A stretch of 64,000 nucleotides of DNA, from positions 1-64,000 of the forward strand of contig NZ_JANFQF010000001.1 of NCBI RefSeq assembly GCF_024438035.1. Reading direction: 5' to 3'. The translations under genes and the position numbers were made by a program. The stretch comes from Rhodococcus tibetensis. GTDB lineage: Bacteria > Actinomycetota > Actinomycetes > Mycobacteriales > Mycobacteriaceae. Numbering within the stretch: the first letter of the stretch is position 1; every line of letters starts with the position of its first letter. The notes under the pieces were generated by a model. It ran no database searches. It worked only from the letters and a program-made list of their open reading frames with translations, and was not told the DNA's origin. This document shows, in pieces, positions 29,195 to 37,466 of the stretch.

Positions 29195-30076
29195 TCATCT
29201 CGGGATCGTCGGCGCGAGCACCCGATGGAAGCGCATTCGGTGGCCGGGGCGCAATTGCGCCGCCACCGGCAGGTCGTCTTCGACGACGACCGCGATCACG
29301 GGATACCCACCCGTGACCGGATGATCGGCGAGGAACAAGATCGGCCGTCCGTCGGGCGGCACCTGCAAGGCCCCCGCCACCATCGCCTCACTGGGCAGTT
29401 CGCGGGTGATCGCTCGATGCAGAGGCCCCGGCCCGTCGAGACGCGCACCCACCCGGTTGGTGTCGGGGCTTACTGTCCACGTCTCCCGCAGGAGTGCGGC
29501 GACCGAGGCTCGGGTGAACCAGTCGTCGCGGGGTCCCAGTCGAACCCGCATCATCAGCGGATTCTCGGGGACTGTGGGTGGGGGTGCGAATTCGTCGGCA
29601 GGCCAGTCGCCGCATTCCGCCCCGACCAGGATTCGATCGCCCTCGGCCACCGGATCGGGACCGAGATCGGACAGCGTGTCTCTCGACCGGCTGCCCATCA
29701 CGGGAGGAACATCGACGCCTCCGCGCACCGCGAGGTAGCTGCGCAGACCTTCCGACGCGTAGGCGATCTCGAGCAGATCGCCGGAATTGAGATGCAGCAT
29801 CGTGTAATCCGGCTGGGGTCGGGAGTTGACGGTGACGGGGGCGCGCGCACCGGTGACCGCAACCGACACGGCACCCGCGGCGCGCACCGCGAGGCCGCCC
29901 AGTGTGATCTCCAGCGTGGCCGCCCCGGATTCGTTGCCCACGAGCCGGTTTGCGCAGTTGTGCGCGACCCGGTCGGCAGCACCCGACTCGCCGACTCCGA
30001 CCGAGGCATATCCGGGCCTACCCCGATCCTGCACGGTGGTGAAGGGTCCGGTGCGCACAACCTCGAGCCAAGCCAT
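29195..30076 (-). CDS. pxpC: 5-oxoprolinase subunit C / biotin-dependent carboxyltransferase-like
   Basis: A 293-residue AHS2-domain protein (GPFTTVQDRGRPGYASVGVG at the start, VTGGYPVIAVV at the end). In PxpABC it works with PxpB and PxpA in ATP-driven opening of 5-oxoproline to glutamate, a repair reaction. I start at the ATG at 30076 (MAWLEV), which fits the family; an ATG six codons upstream is possible. Unusually, it is not next to pxpB: a ZIP-like gene on the opposite strand lies between them. Its start shares a base with the start of that gene. Confidence 0.9.
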   Translation of the reverse strand: MAWLEVVRTGPFTTVQDRGRPGYASVGVGESGAADRVAHNCANRLVGNESGAATLEITLGGLAVRAAGAVSVAVTGARAPVTVNSRPQPDYTMLHLNSGDLLEIAYASEGLRSYLAVRGGVDVPPVMGSRSRDTLSDLGPDPVAEGDRILVGAECGDWPADEFAPPPTVPENPLMMRVRLGPRDDWFTRASVAALLRETWTVSPDTNRVGARLDGPGPLHRAITRELPSEAMVAGALQVPPDGRPILFLADHPVTGGYPVIAVVVEDDLPVAAQLRPGHRMRFHRVLAPTIPR

Positions 30077-30789
30077 TGTCCGATTGTCTCGCATCTTCCG
30101 ATGCTCTGGATACGATCACCGGCCTCGGTACCGCTCTGCCCTTGCTGATCGGTGCTGCTGTCGGCTTGCGCTACAACCTTCCCCGGCCGCTTATCGCCGC
30201 GCTGATGGCCTTCGGTGCAGGCACCATGGTGGCCGCGGTGTCGACGGAGTTGTTCCAGCCCGCATTCGAGGCGGAGGGCATCTGGACTGCGGGGATAGCG
30301 TTGTTGGCCGGCGCACTCGTATACGTCGGCGCGGATCGCCTCATTGAGCTGAAGCTCGGCGCCGGTGCGCTCGGATGGGCGTTGATGCTCGGATCCTTGC
30401 TCGACGGTGTTCCGGAGAACACCGCTCTGGGGGTGACGATCAGCGGGGCGGGTGGCGTCGTCCTCCTCGTTGCCGTGGCTGTCGGAAACGTGCCCGAGGC
30501 GGTCGCCGGAGCGGCATCGATGCGGTCGCAGCCGAATTTCAGCGGCGGACGTGCGATGGCGGTGTGGACCTCCACGGCCGCGCTGCTCGTGGTGGTCGTG
30601 GTCGCCGCAAACCTCGTATCGGACGAAATCTCCGACGGTGCCATCGCGACAATCCAGGCCTTCGCAGGTGGAGCGACCATCGCCGTGCTGGCTGATTCGC
30701 TGATGCCCGAGGCCTACCGCGAAGGCGGCTGGTGGGTGGGTCTGTCCACAGCGTTGGGTTTCCTCGTCGCCTTCGGTCTCGGGGCGTAG
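30076..30789 (+). CDS. ZIP-family-like membrane transporter
   Basis: A 237-residue protein with about eight hydrophobic helices and the ZIP layout. The two conserved ZIP motifs are recognisable but lack their metal-binding His residues: LLDGVPENTALG stands where HNxPEG is expected, and AVGNVPEAVAGA stands for the second. It may transport another ion or have other ligands. The start is a TTG at 30076 with no visible ribosome site; the transcript could be leaderless. It lies between pxpC and pxpB on the other strand. Confidence 0.75.
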   Translation: MSDCLASSDALDTITGLGTALPLLIGAAVGLRYNLPRPLIAALMAFGAGTMVAAVSTELFQPAFEAEGIWTAGIALLAGALVYVGADRLIELKLGAGALGWALMLGSLLDGVPENTALGVTISGAGGVVLLVAVAVGNVPEAVAGAASMRSQPNFSGGRAMAVWTSTAALLVVVVVAANLVSDEISDGAIATIQAFAGGATIAVLADSLMPEAYREGGWWVGLSTALGFLVAFGLGA

Positions 30790-30857
30790 AACCCCCCGTC
30801 CGTACTTGTTCACCGCAGACTCAACACACCGCGGACGGATGACAAGCACTTACAGCG

Positions 30858-31469
30858 TCATTCGGACTCGAAGCGCACGATCACACCCGGACGAAGGAGC
30901 GCGGGGGGAGTTCGTCGAGCATCCCAGATCTGTTCGTCCGTGCTGCCGATCAGTTGCCATCCACCGGGGGAGCTTCGCGGATAGATTCCCGTGAACTCTC
31001 CGGCGAGGCCGACAGCACCGGCCGGAACAGATGTTCTCGGCGTCGAGCGCCGGGGCACGTGCAGTTCGGGCACACCCCCGGCAAGGTAGCCGAACCCCGG
31101 CGCGAACCCCGAGAATGCCACCGTCCACGATGTGCCCGTATGTGCCTCGATCACCCCGGCGACCCCGAGGCCGGTCAGCTCAGCCACTTCTTCGAGGTCG
31201 GGCCCGTCGTAACGGACGGTGATCCGGACGTGCTCCGATGTGTCCTCGGGTGCGTCCGGCCGCGGTTCGGTGGTCCGCAACCATCGGACGACGCGGTCGC
31301 GGCTGGCTGCAGCACGGTCGAATCTGACGAGGATGGTGCGGGCAGCCGGGACGAGCTCGACGACGCCGGGCGGCCTGCCGTCGTCGAGGGCACGAAAATG
31401 GGCGAGGACGGTATCGAGGTCTTCGAACTCGGCGAGGACCGCAGCATCTCCGACGTCGAGTACCCGCAT
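30858..31469 (-). CDS. pxpB: 5-oxoprolinase subunit B
   Basis: A 203-residue AHS1/KipI-type protein. It has ARTILVRFD in the N-terminal domain and SGFAPGFGYL, the hallmark loop, followed by VPRRSTPRTSVPAGAVGLAG and GIYPRSSPGGWQLIG. It forms a complex with PxpC to phosphorylate and open 5-oxoproline supplied by PxpA. The ATG overlaps the pxpA stop by one base (TGATG), so the pair is coupled. Confidence 0.92.
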   Translation of the reverse strand: MRVLDVGDAAVLAEFEDLDTVLAHFRALDDGRPPGVVELVPAARTILVRFDRAAASRDRVVRWLRTTEPRPDAPEDTSEHVRITVRYDGPDLEEVAELTGLGVAGVIEAHTGTSWTVAFSGFAPGFGYLAGGVPELHVPRRSTPRTSVPAGAVGLAGEFTGIYPRSSPGGWQLIGSTDEQIWDARRTPPALLRPGVIVRFESE

Positions 31470-32227
31470 CAGACGAACGGTTCCACTGTGACGCCCTCGG
31501 CATCGAGCAACTTCCGTATGGCCGCAGCCATCTCGACGGCCGCGGGGGTGTCGCCGTGCACGCAGACGGATTCGGGTGCAATCGCCAGCACGGTGCCATC
31601 GATGGCTTCGAGCGTGGAATCGAGCGCCAACCGGCGCACCCGCTCGGCAACGACCGCCGGATCGTGGAGGACGGACCCTGCCGTCGTGCGCGGTACCAGC
31701 GTGCCTTCGGGTGTGTAGGCACGGTCGGCGAAGGCTTCGGCGACGGTCCGCAGCCCGGCTTTCTCTGCCTCCTCGAGGAACACCGAGCCGGGAAGGCCGA
31801 GGACTGGGAGGGTGTCGTCGAAGGCACGAATGGCGTCGACCACCGCGCGCGCCTGCTCACGATGACGGACGATCGCGTTGTACAGCGCGCCGTGCGGTTT
31901 CACATATGCCACCGCCGAACCGCATACCTGCGCGAGCCCGTCGAGTGCACCGATCTGATAGATGACATCGGCCGTGAGGTCTCGCGGAGCGACGTCGATG
32001 AATCGTCGTCCGAACCCGGCGAGGTCGCGGTAACCCACCTGCGCACCGATGCGCACTGTCAGGTCGGTCGCCGACCTGCACGTGGACAGAAGCGTCGTAG
32101 GGTCACCTGCATGGAAGCCGCAGGCCACGTTCGCGCTGGTCACGAGTTTCAGCATCGCGACGTCGTCGCCGAGAGTCCACGCACCGAAACTCTCGCCGAG
32201 ATCACTGTTCAGATCGATGGCCGGCAC
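31469..32227 (-). CDS. pxpA: 5-oxoprolinase subunit A (LamB/YcsF family)
   Basis: A 252-residue protein of the LamB/YcsF family. Typical blocks are [37 protein letters not shown] and [10 protein letters not shown]. The normal family length supports the GTG at 32227; upstream the frame continues but is not family-like. It initiates the pxpA-pxpB pair. The promoter must lie in the 129-bp gap shared with the divergent ESX substrate gene. Confidence 0.92.
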   Translation of the reverse strand: MPAIDLNSDLGESFGAWTLGDDVAMLKLVTSANVACGFHAGDPTTLLSTCRSATDLTVRIGAQVGYRDLAGFGRRFIDVAPRDLTADVIYQIGALDGLAQVCGSAVAYVKPHGALYNAIVRHREQARAVVDAIRAFDDTLPVLGLPGSVFLEEAEKAGLRTVAEAFADRAYTPEGTLVPRTTAGSVLHDPAVVAERVRRLALDSTLEAIDGTVLAIAPESVCVHGDTPAAVEMAAAIRKLLDAEGVTVEPFV

Positions 32228-32356
32228 GTATTCAATACTAGGGTTCTCATCCCCATCTTGTAGATTCTGTGGCGGGGGCGGGTGGAACCGGTGAGGGTCC
32301 TGCTGCGTCGAAACAAGTGACCGCGTGTTCGGCAGGGCGTCAATCGGAGGGGAATC

Positions 32357-33514
32357 GTGGCTGATCCGCAATACATCAAGGACCCGGAGAACTTTCACTC
32401 CGACCGATGGGACCACGCACGCATCGTGAACGCCGTCGCGAACATGGACGGAAATCATATCGACGACGTCGCCAGGGCATGGGCCGAATTGGGCTCGGCA
32501 GCAAGCGAGTCCATCGTCGCTTTCAGTGACGCCGTCAAGAAACAGATCAGCGCGAGCTGGCAGGGTGCCGCGGCCTCTGCGGCGTACGCGGAAACCGAGC
32601 GCTATGCCACCTCCGCACCTGAGGCGCGGGAACAACTTCACGGTGTTGCCGGCGCGCTGACGCCGCTCATCGACACCGTCACCGCTCTCGGCGACAGAGT
32701 GCCTCAGACCGTTGGCACCGGACTCTGGGACAAGCTGACTCCGTGGGACACCGATACGGAAGACGAGGTCTACCGCCGCGAAGATGAAGCACGGGATGCG
32801 ATGGCCACCGTCTACAACCCAGGCCTCGCCACCTCGGACGGCTCTGTTCCGGAGTTCACGAAACCGGAGAGCAGGGTGGATGTTCCCGCGGGTCCGTCCG
32901 GTCCAGGTGTCGACCAGGTGAACAGTGCCCCGAGTTCGAGCGATCGGATCGGTGGACCGAACGCAGGCCAGCCGAATTCCGGCGACGCTCCCGCGAGCGA
33001 CCCCTCTGCTGTGGACAGCGCACCCACTGTGGATGGCACTGAGCAGAATGCAACAACCGCACCGTCAGCGGCAACCGCACCGCCCACAACAGCCCCGGCC
33101 TCCGTGACGGGTGATCAGGCGCAGAGCCGGACGGGTATGCCGCAAGGTACCGATTCGTCCTCGGGCGGTGGCTCGCGATCAGGTGGTGTGGGCGGCGGTG
33201 GATCGGGGGGCGGAATCGGTGTCGGGGCCGGCGGACTGGGTGGTGGCAGCGCCGGCGGCGGACGACCGGGTGCGGGCACGGGGGCAGGTGGCAAACCCGG
33301 TGTCGCAGGTATGGCTGCCGGTGGACGCTCCGGTACCGGTATGCGTGGCACCGGCCCGATGGGCGGGGGAATGATGGGCGGGGGAGCCGGAGGAGCCAAG
33401 GGTGCCGGTGAGGACAAGGAACACAAGACCCCCGACTACCTGATCACCCTCGACAACGGCAACGAGCTGATCGGCAAACTGCCCCTCGTCTCACCACCGG
33501 TGATCGGCGCATGA
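32357..33514 (+). CDS. PPE/EspB-like ESX (type VII secretion) substrate
   Basis: A 385-residue protein. The first 110 residues are helical, with a helix-turn motif WQG (68-70) and YAETE (77-81), i.e. the W-x-G and YxxxD/E pair that marks ESX substrates. From about 150 on it is Ser/Pro/Thr-rich and then very Gly-rich with Gly-Met repeats (about 255-355), ending in a short charged tail. This architecture resembles EspB or a PPE protein with a low-complexity tail. CGGAGGGG precedes the GTG start. It is coupled to the EspG-type gene by an ATGA overlap. It is probably exported; the function outside the cell is unknown. Confidence 0.75.
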   Translation: MADPQYIKDPENFHSDRWDHARIVNAVANMDGNHIDDVARAWAELGSAASESIVAFSDAVKKQISASWQGAAASAAYAETERYATSAPEAREQLHGVAGALTPLIDTVTALGDRVPQTVGTGLWDKLTPWDTDTEDEVYRREDEARDAMATVYNPGLATSDGSVPEFTKPESRVDVPAGPSGPGVDQVNSAPSSSDRIGGPNAGQPNSGDAPASDPSAVDSAPTVDGTEQNATTAPSAATAPPTTAPASVTGDQAQSRTGMPQGTDSSSGGGSRSGGVGGGGSGGGIGVGAGGLGGGSAGGGRPGAGTGAGGKPGVAGMAAGGRSGTGMRGTGPMGGGMMGGGAGGAKGAGEDKEHKTPDYLITLDNGNELIGKLPLVSPPVIGA

Positions 33515-34272
33515 GCATGCGCAATTGGCGGCTGCGACCCGAACTGTTCGACGCGCTGTGGACCGGCACCGGTCAGGACCGTATGCCCTACCCGTTTCGG
33601 GTCGTCAGCACACACGCTGGACTCAATGCTTATGCCGCCGAACAAACCTCGATCCGCGAGGTCTTTTCCGGTGCTGAACACGACAACCTGCGTTCGGCGC
33701 TGGACGTCCTCGCCGAGCCGGAGCTGTACGCTGAAATCTCCGGGTCCACCACGGGCGACATGCCGATGAGAATTATCGGTGCGCAGCGGGAACAGTGGTC
33801 GGTGATCGCGACCCAACTTCCCGGCCGGTCGCCGCAGATCGGTGGCGATGTCGTGCTCGGCGCCGGACCGTCCGGACAACTCGGTGCTCAGCTGATCGCG
33901 TTGATCCCGCCGAACGCAGCCGGACGCACGCACTTCCGCCGACGGGATGCTGAGGAGTCCGAGTACGCGGGCGGAATTCTGCGCGACGTCAACGCAGCCG
34001 CCCCTGCGCCGCGTCTCGAAACCGCCGTCCAGCGCGGATATGCCGGCCGCGGAAAGATACGAGTATTCCGGGGACCTCGTTACGGAAGCGGCCGCGACGT
34101 CGGAGCCATCAATTGGATCGACATCGCAGGAGACGGGCGGTACGCGATCGGCCCCCACGATCCCCGCGCAGCCAACCCGGCAGGACCTCGAGAACTCGTA
34201 GCGGCGCTCGACACCCTGATCAGTGTCGGTACTACGCAGCGAGCGGGTTCGGTGGCCGCGCGCGGTTGGTAG
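33511..34272 (+). CDS. espG: EspG-type ESX secretion chaperone
   Basis: A 253-residue soluble protein with the EspG pattern: LRPELFDALWTG at the N-terminus, AEISGSTTG and IGAQREQWSVIATQLPG in the middle and GPRYGSGRDVGAINWIDIAG near the end. EspG proteins bind the tip of PE-PPE or related substrates in the cytosol and keep them soluble until export. It follows its probable client by an ATGA overlap. Its last 34 bp (34239-34272) recur as non-coding sequence in front of cassettes 2 and 3, so this gene borders the ancestral repeat. Confidence 0.82.
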   Translation: MSMRNWRLRPELFDALWTGTGQDRMPYPFRVVSTHAGLNAYAAEQTSIREVFSGAEHDNLRSALDVLAEPELYAEISGSTTGDMPMRIIGAQREQWSVIATQLPGRSPQIGGDVVLGAGPSGQLGAQLIALIPPNAAGRTHFRRRDAEESEYAGGILRDVNAAAPAPRLETAVQRGYAGRGKIRVFRGPRYGSGRDVGAINWIDIAGDGRYAIGPHDPRAANPAGPRELVAALDTLISVGTTQRAGSVAARGW

Positions 34273-34322
34273 ATTTGCCACGACTTACAGGTGGGGACGA
34301 CGAACCGCGGGGGAAAACGAAC

Positions 34323-34736
34323 ATGGCTGGTCCGCAAGCACCGGAAGCCGGATGGAAAGCTTTCACCGAGAACGTGGTCGGGGGAGGCAATCTCGAACTC
34401 GACCCCGCCGGCATAGAGCAGTGCATCAAGTTGTGCCAGGAGCATGCGGATCACATGAAACTCCTCGGAGGCAGGGCGCGCCGAGAACTTCGCGCTACGG
34501 ACCTTGGCCTAGGGGAACAGGACATCGACTCGGCCAAGCAGCTTGCACGAAAGTTTGATGAGAAGGCGATCGGCGGAGATGACATCGAGTTCGCAAACAC
34601 TGCGGTGGGCTTGTTTCTAGCGCACGAGACCTACGCGTCGGATATGAAGTCGATGTTCGAGGCTGTCTTGGCGAGCTACAAAGAGCAGGACGCTGCAACC
34701 GCTGCGCGATTGGGATCCGTTGGAGTGCAACTGTGA
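34323..34736 (+). CDS. Cassette 1: predicted ESX-exported helical protein
   Basis: A 137-residue protein without a signal peptide. The N-terminal 33 residues (MAGPQAPEAGWKAFTENVVG...) are the same in all three copies; Cys34 and Cys38 (QCIKLC) follow. The rest is helical and ends in YKEQD (residues 119-123) plus 14 residues closing with LGS-x-G. YxxxD at the C-terminal end is the general ESX export signal. No WXG motif is seen, so it is not a classical ESAT-6 protein. GGGGGAAAA precedes the ATG. The stop overlaps the GTG of the lipoprotein gene (GTGA). Function is unknown. Confidence 0.72.
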   Translation: MAGPQAPEAGWKAFTENVVGGGNLELDPAGIEQCIKLCQEHADHMKLLGGRARRELRATDLGLGEQDIDSAKQLARKFDEKAIGGDDIEFANTAVGLFLAHETYASDMKSMFEAVLASYKEQDAATAARLGSVGVQL

Positions 34737-35269
34737 GGCGTTTCGTTTACCGCGGCACGATGGGGACGCTGAGTCTGCTGTCGGTGGTCGGCGTCGTCGC
34801 ATGCTCGCAGCCGGTCGACGGGAAGCCCGCTGGCGAGCCCGCTATCGAGATCTCTTACCAGCCTTGCGACGCTTTCTCGCTGGAAGCGCTTGCCGCGGCG
34901 AGGATCGATGCGGCCCCGCCTGACCGGATGCCGGATCGAAATGACCCGCCAAATCATGCGTGCGGATTCGTGTCTCGGGCCCCTTATTACGTAGTTGTCG
35001 TATCCGCGATCGGCGCACCCTTCACAGGTATCGCGAGCGACGACCGATTCGACGTCCTGAGTGAGACCGAGATCGGCGGGCGGCGTGCTCTCGTGTCGGA
35101 TTTCCGCGGCGGTAGTGCGTGCACGGTGTCGGTGGCGATCGAGCCGGGGATTCTCGAGTTCATGATTGGGTACAGCGAGCTGGAGGATTTCAAAACAGTC
35201 GACGCGGCGTGCGATCAGGCGACGAAGGTGGCAACAACGCTGGCGCCCTATTTCCCCGACCACCTGTAA
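34733..35269 (+). CDS. Cassette 1: DUF3558-type lipoprotein
   Basis: A 178-residue lipoprotein with lipobox VVAC (Cys24). The mature part has the DUF3558 pattern with four further Cys residues in PCDAF, HACGF, SACTV and AACDQ, probably two disulfides. The last 62 residues, from ALVSDF to PYFPDHL, are identical to those of cassettes 2 and 3, whereas the N-terminal two thirds differ. The GTG start overlaps the stop of the upstream exported protein. It should sit on the outer face of the membrane. DUF3558 has no established function; a partner or shield for the exported protein is only a hypothesis. Confidence 0.8.
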   Translation: MRRFVYRGTMGTLSLLSVVGVVACSQPVDGKPAGEPAIEISYQPCDAFSLEALAAARIDAAPPDRMPDRNDPPNHACGFVSRAPYYVVVVSAIGAPFTGIASDDRFDVLSETEIGGRRALVSDFRGGSACTVSVAIEPGILEFMIGYSELEDFKTVDAACDQATKVATTLAPYFPDHL

Positions 35270-35425
35270 GGACAGAGCTTGTACTGAGCTTGCACTCTTC
35301 AACGTGTGAGGGCCGATTCGGCCGTCGAGTCGCGGAGAGTGGCGAGCGGGTTCGGTGGCCGCGCGCGGTTGGTAGATTTGCCACGACTTACAGGTGGGGA
35401 CGACGAACCGCGGGGGAAAACGAAC

Positions 35426-35839
35426 ATGGCTGGTCCGCAAGCACCGGAAGCCGGATGGAAAGCTTTCACCGAGAACGTGGTCGGGGGAGGCAATCTCGAA
35501 CTCGACCCCGCCGGCATAGAGCAGTGCATCACGTTGTGCGATGATCACGCACGTCGCATGGGCGAACTCGCTAACCGAGCCCGGTTCGAATTACGAGCAA
35601 CGAACTTGGGAATCGGTGAAAACGACATCGAGTCCGCGAAGGCTTTGGCTCGCAAGTTCGATGAGAAAGCAGTGGGCGGCAGCGACATCAGCGTATCTAA
35701 CACTGCGGTCGGGCTATTCACCGCGCACCAGTCTTACGCGAAGGATATGAAGTCTATGTTCGAAGCGGTGCTGGCCAGGTATACCGAGCAAGATGACGCT
35801 ACAGCTGTGAGCCTGGGATCCGCGGGAACCGCGCTGTGA
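35426..35839 (+). CDS. Cassette 2: predicted ESX-exported helical protein
   Basis: A 137-residue paralogue of the cassette 1 protein. Residues 1-33 are identical, and QCITLC keeps both Cys. The core (DDHARRMGELANRARFELRA and on) differs at many positions, more than between copies 1 and 3. The YxxxD motif is YTEQD (119-123). The end is LGSAGTAL. The ATG is at 35426 with the same leader as copy 1. It overlaps the lipoprotein gene by GTGA. Confidence 0.72.
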   Translation: MAGPQAPEAGWKAFTENVVGGGNLELDPAGIEQCITLCDDHARRMGELANRARFELRATNLGIGENDIESAKALARKFDEKAVGGSDISVSNTAVGLFTAHQSYAKDMKSMFEAVLARYTEQDDATAVSLGSAGTAL

Positions 35840-36372
35840 GCGGTCGTTTGTGGCCAAGTACGGTTTCGATCGCGGTCGCCGCCATTACGTTGAGCGTTAG
35901 TGGCTGTACCCAGTCGCTGGACGGACGAGCAGGTGAAGCGCCGAAACCCAGCATCTCGTTCCATCCCTGTGATGGATTTTCGCAGGAAGCAATCACCACG
36001 GCACGCATGAATGCATCGCCACCCGACCGTATGCCGGAACGGAACAACCCTCAGTCCTTCGGGTGCGGGTATCAGTCCCCGGACTCCTACTCGGGCGTCG
36101 TCATCTCGGCCATCGGGGAAACCTTCGACAGCGTCAAGACCAGCGACCGCTTCACTGTGCTCGACGAGACGACGATCGGTGGCCGCCCTGCTCTCGTGTC
36201 GGATTTCCGCGGCGGTAGTGCGTGCACGGTGTCGGTGGCGATCGAGCCGGGGATTCTCGAGTTCATGATCGGGTACAGCGAGCTGGAGGATTTCAAAACA
36301 GTCGACGCGGCGTGCGATCAGGCGACGAAGGTGGCAACAACGCTGGCGCCCTATTTCCCCGACCACCTGTAA
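35836..36372 (+). CDS. Cassette 2: DUF3558-type lipoprotein
   Basis: A 178-residue lipoprotein with lipobox SVSGC (Cys24) and the same later Cys pattern (PCDGF, FGCGY, SACTV, AACDQ). From about residue 87 (GVVISAIGETFD) to the end it is identical to the cassette 3 protein; from ALVSDF it is also identical to cassette 1. The N-terminal half is distinct. The GTG overlaps the upstream stop. The sharp boundary between divergent and identical parts points to a recombination or conversion tract. Confidence 0.8.
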   Translation: MSGRLWPSTVSIAVAAITLSVSGCTQSLDGRAGEAPKPSISFHPCDGFSQEAITTARMNASPPDRMPERNNPQSFGCGYQSPDSYSGVVISAIGETFDSVKTSDRFTVLDETTIGGRPALVSDFRGGSACTVSVAIEPGILEFMIGYSELEDFKTVDAACDQATKVATTLAPYFPDHL

Positions 36373-36528
36373 GGACAGAGCTTGTACGGAGCGTCCACTT
36401 TTCAACGTGTGGGGGCCGATTCGGCCGTCGAGTCGCGGAGAGTGGCGAGCGGGTTCGGTGGCCGCGCGCGGTTGGTAGATTTGCCACGACTTACAGGTGG
36501 GGACGACGAACCGCGGGGGAAAACGAAC

Positions 36529-36942
36529 ATGGCTGGTCCGCAAGCACCGGAAGCCGGATGGAAAGCTTTCACCGAGAACGTGGTCGGGGGAGGCAATCTC
36601 GAACTCGACCCCGCCGGCATAGAGCAATGTATCAAGTTGTGCCAGGAGCATGCGGAGCTGATGGCGGACCTAGCTGACAGTGCACGGCAGAAACTCCGCG
36701 CGACAAATCTAGGGATCGGTGAACTCGATATCGACTCCGCTGAAGAACTTGCGCGGAAGTTTGACGAGAAGGCCATCGGCGGTGATGAGATCGAGTTCAC
36801 CAACACAGCAGTGGGGCTATTTGGAGCACATCAGGCCTATGCGAAAGACATGAAATCGATGTTTGAGGCAGTCCTTGCACGCTACAACGAGCAAGATTCG
36901 GTCATCGCTGCAAATCTCGGTTCGGCTGGAGCCCGCCTGTGA
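36529..36942 (+). CDS. Cassette 3: predicted ESX-exported helical protein
   Basis: A 137-residue paralogue with the same first 33 residues and QCIKLC. Its next residues (QEHAELMADLADSARQKLRA) are closer to copy 1 than copy 2. The export-type motif is YNEQD (119-123), and the end is LGSAGARL. The ATG at 36529 has the common leader. The stop overlaps the GTG of the next lipoprotein gene. Confidence 0.72.
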   Translation: MAGPQAPEAGWKAFTENVVGGGNLELDPAGIEQCIKLCQEHAELMADLADSARQKLRATNLGIGELDIDSAEELARKFDEKAIGGDEIEFTNTAVGLFGAHQAYAKDMKSMFEAVLARYNEQDSVIAANLGSAGARL

Positions 36943-37466
36943 GGTTGCGCTCGGGCCTCATCGGGATGGTACTCGGCGCAGTGACGGCTGGTGCGCTGGT
37001 CGGTTGTTCGGAGTCCGCAGATGGTGGGACTGCGATTCCGGTCGTTCATGAGATCCTCTACCACCCGTGTGACGACCTTTCGCAAGAAGCGATCAGCGCG
37101 GCCGGGATCGATGTACGCGCAGGTTCTCGGCTATCAGATGAGGCCGCGAATCGTTCCTGCTCATTCCGCTCGCGCGACCCGGACTTCGGCGTCGTCATCT
37201 CGGCCATCGGGGAAACCTTCGACAGCGTCAAGACCAGCGACCGCTTCACTGTGCTCGACGAGACGACGATCGGTGGCCGCCCTGCTCTCGTGTCGGATTT
37301 CCGCGGCGGTAGTGCGTGCACGGTGTCGGTGGCGATCGAGCCGGGGATTCTCGAGTTCATGATCGGGTACAGCGAGCTGGAGGATTTCAAAACAGTCGAC
37401 GCGGCGTGCGATCAGGCGACGAAGGTGGCAACAACGCTGGCGCCCTATTTCCCCGACCACCTGTAA
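36939..37466 (+). CDS. Cassette 3: DUF3558-type lipoprotein
   Basis: A 175-residue lipoprotein with lipobox LVGC (Cys23). It is three residues shorter than the other copies in the variable N-terminal half. It contains HPCDDL, RSCSF, SACTV and AACDQ. From GVVISAIGETFD onward it matches cassette 2 exactly. The GTG overlaps the upstream stop. After the stop the common downstream block continues to 37540 and ends four bases before the stop codon of the convergent zinc transporter permease gene. Confidence 0.8.
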   Translation: MRLRSGLIGMVLGAVTAGALVGCSESADGGTAIPVVHEILYHPCDDLSQEAISAAGIDVRAGSRLSDEAANRSCSFRSRDPDFGVVISAIGETFDSVKTSDRFTVLDETTIGGRPALVSDFRGGSACTVSVAIEPGILEFMIGYSELEDFKTVDAACDQATKVATTLAPYFPDHL

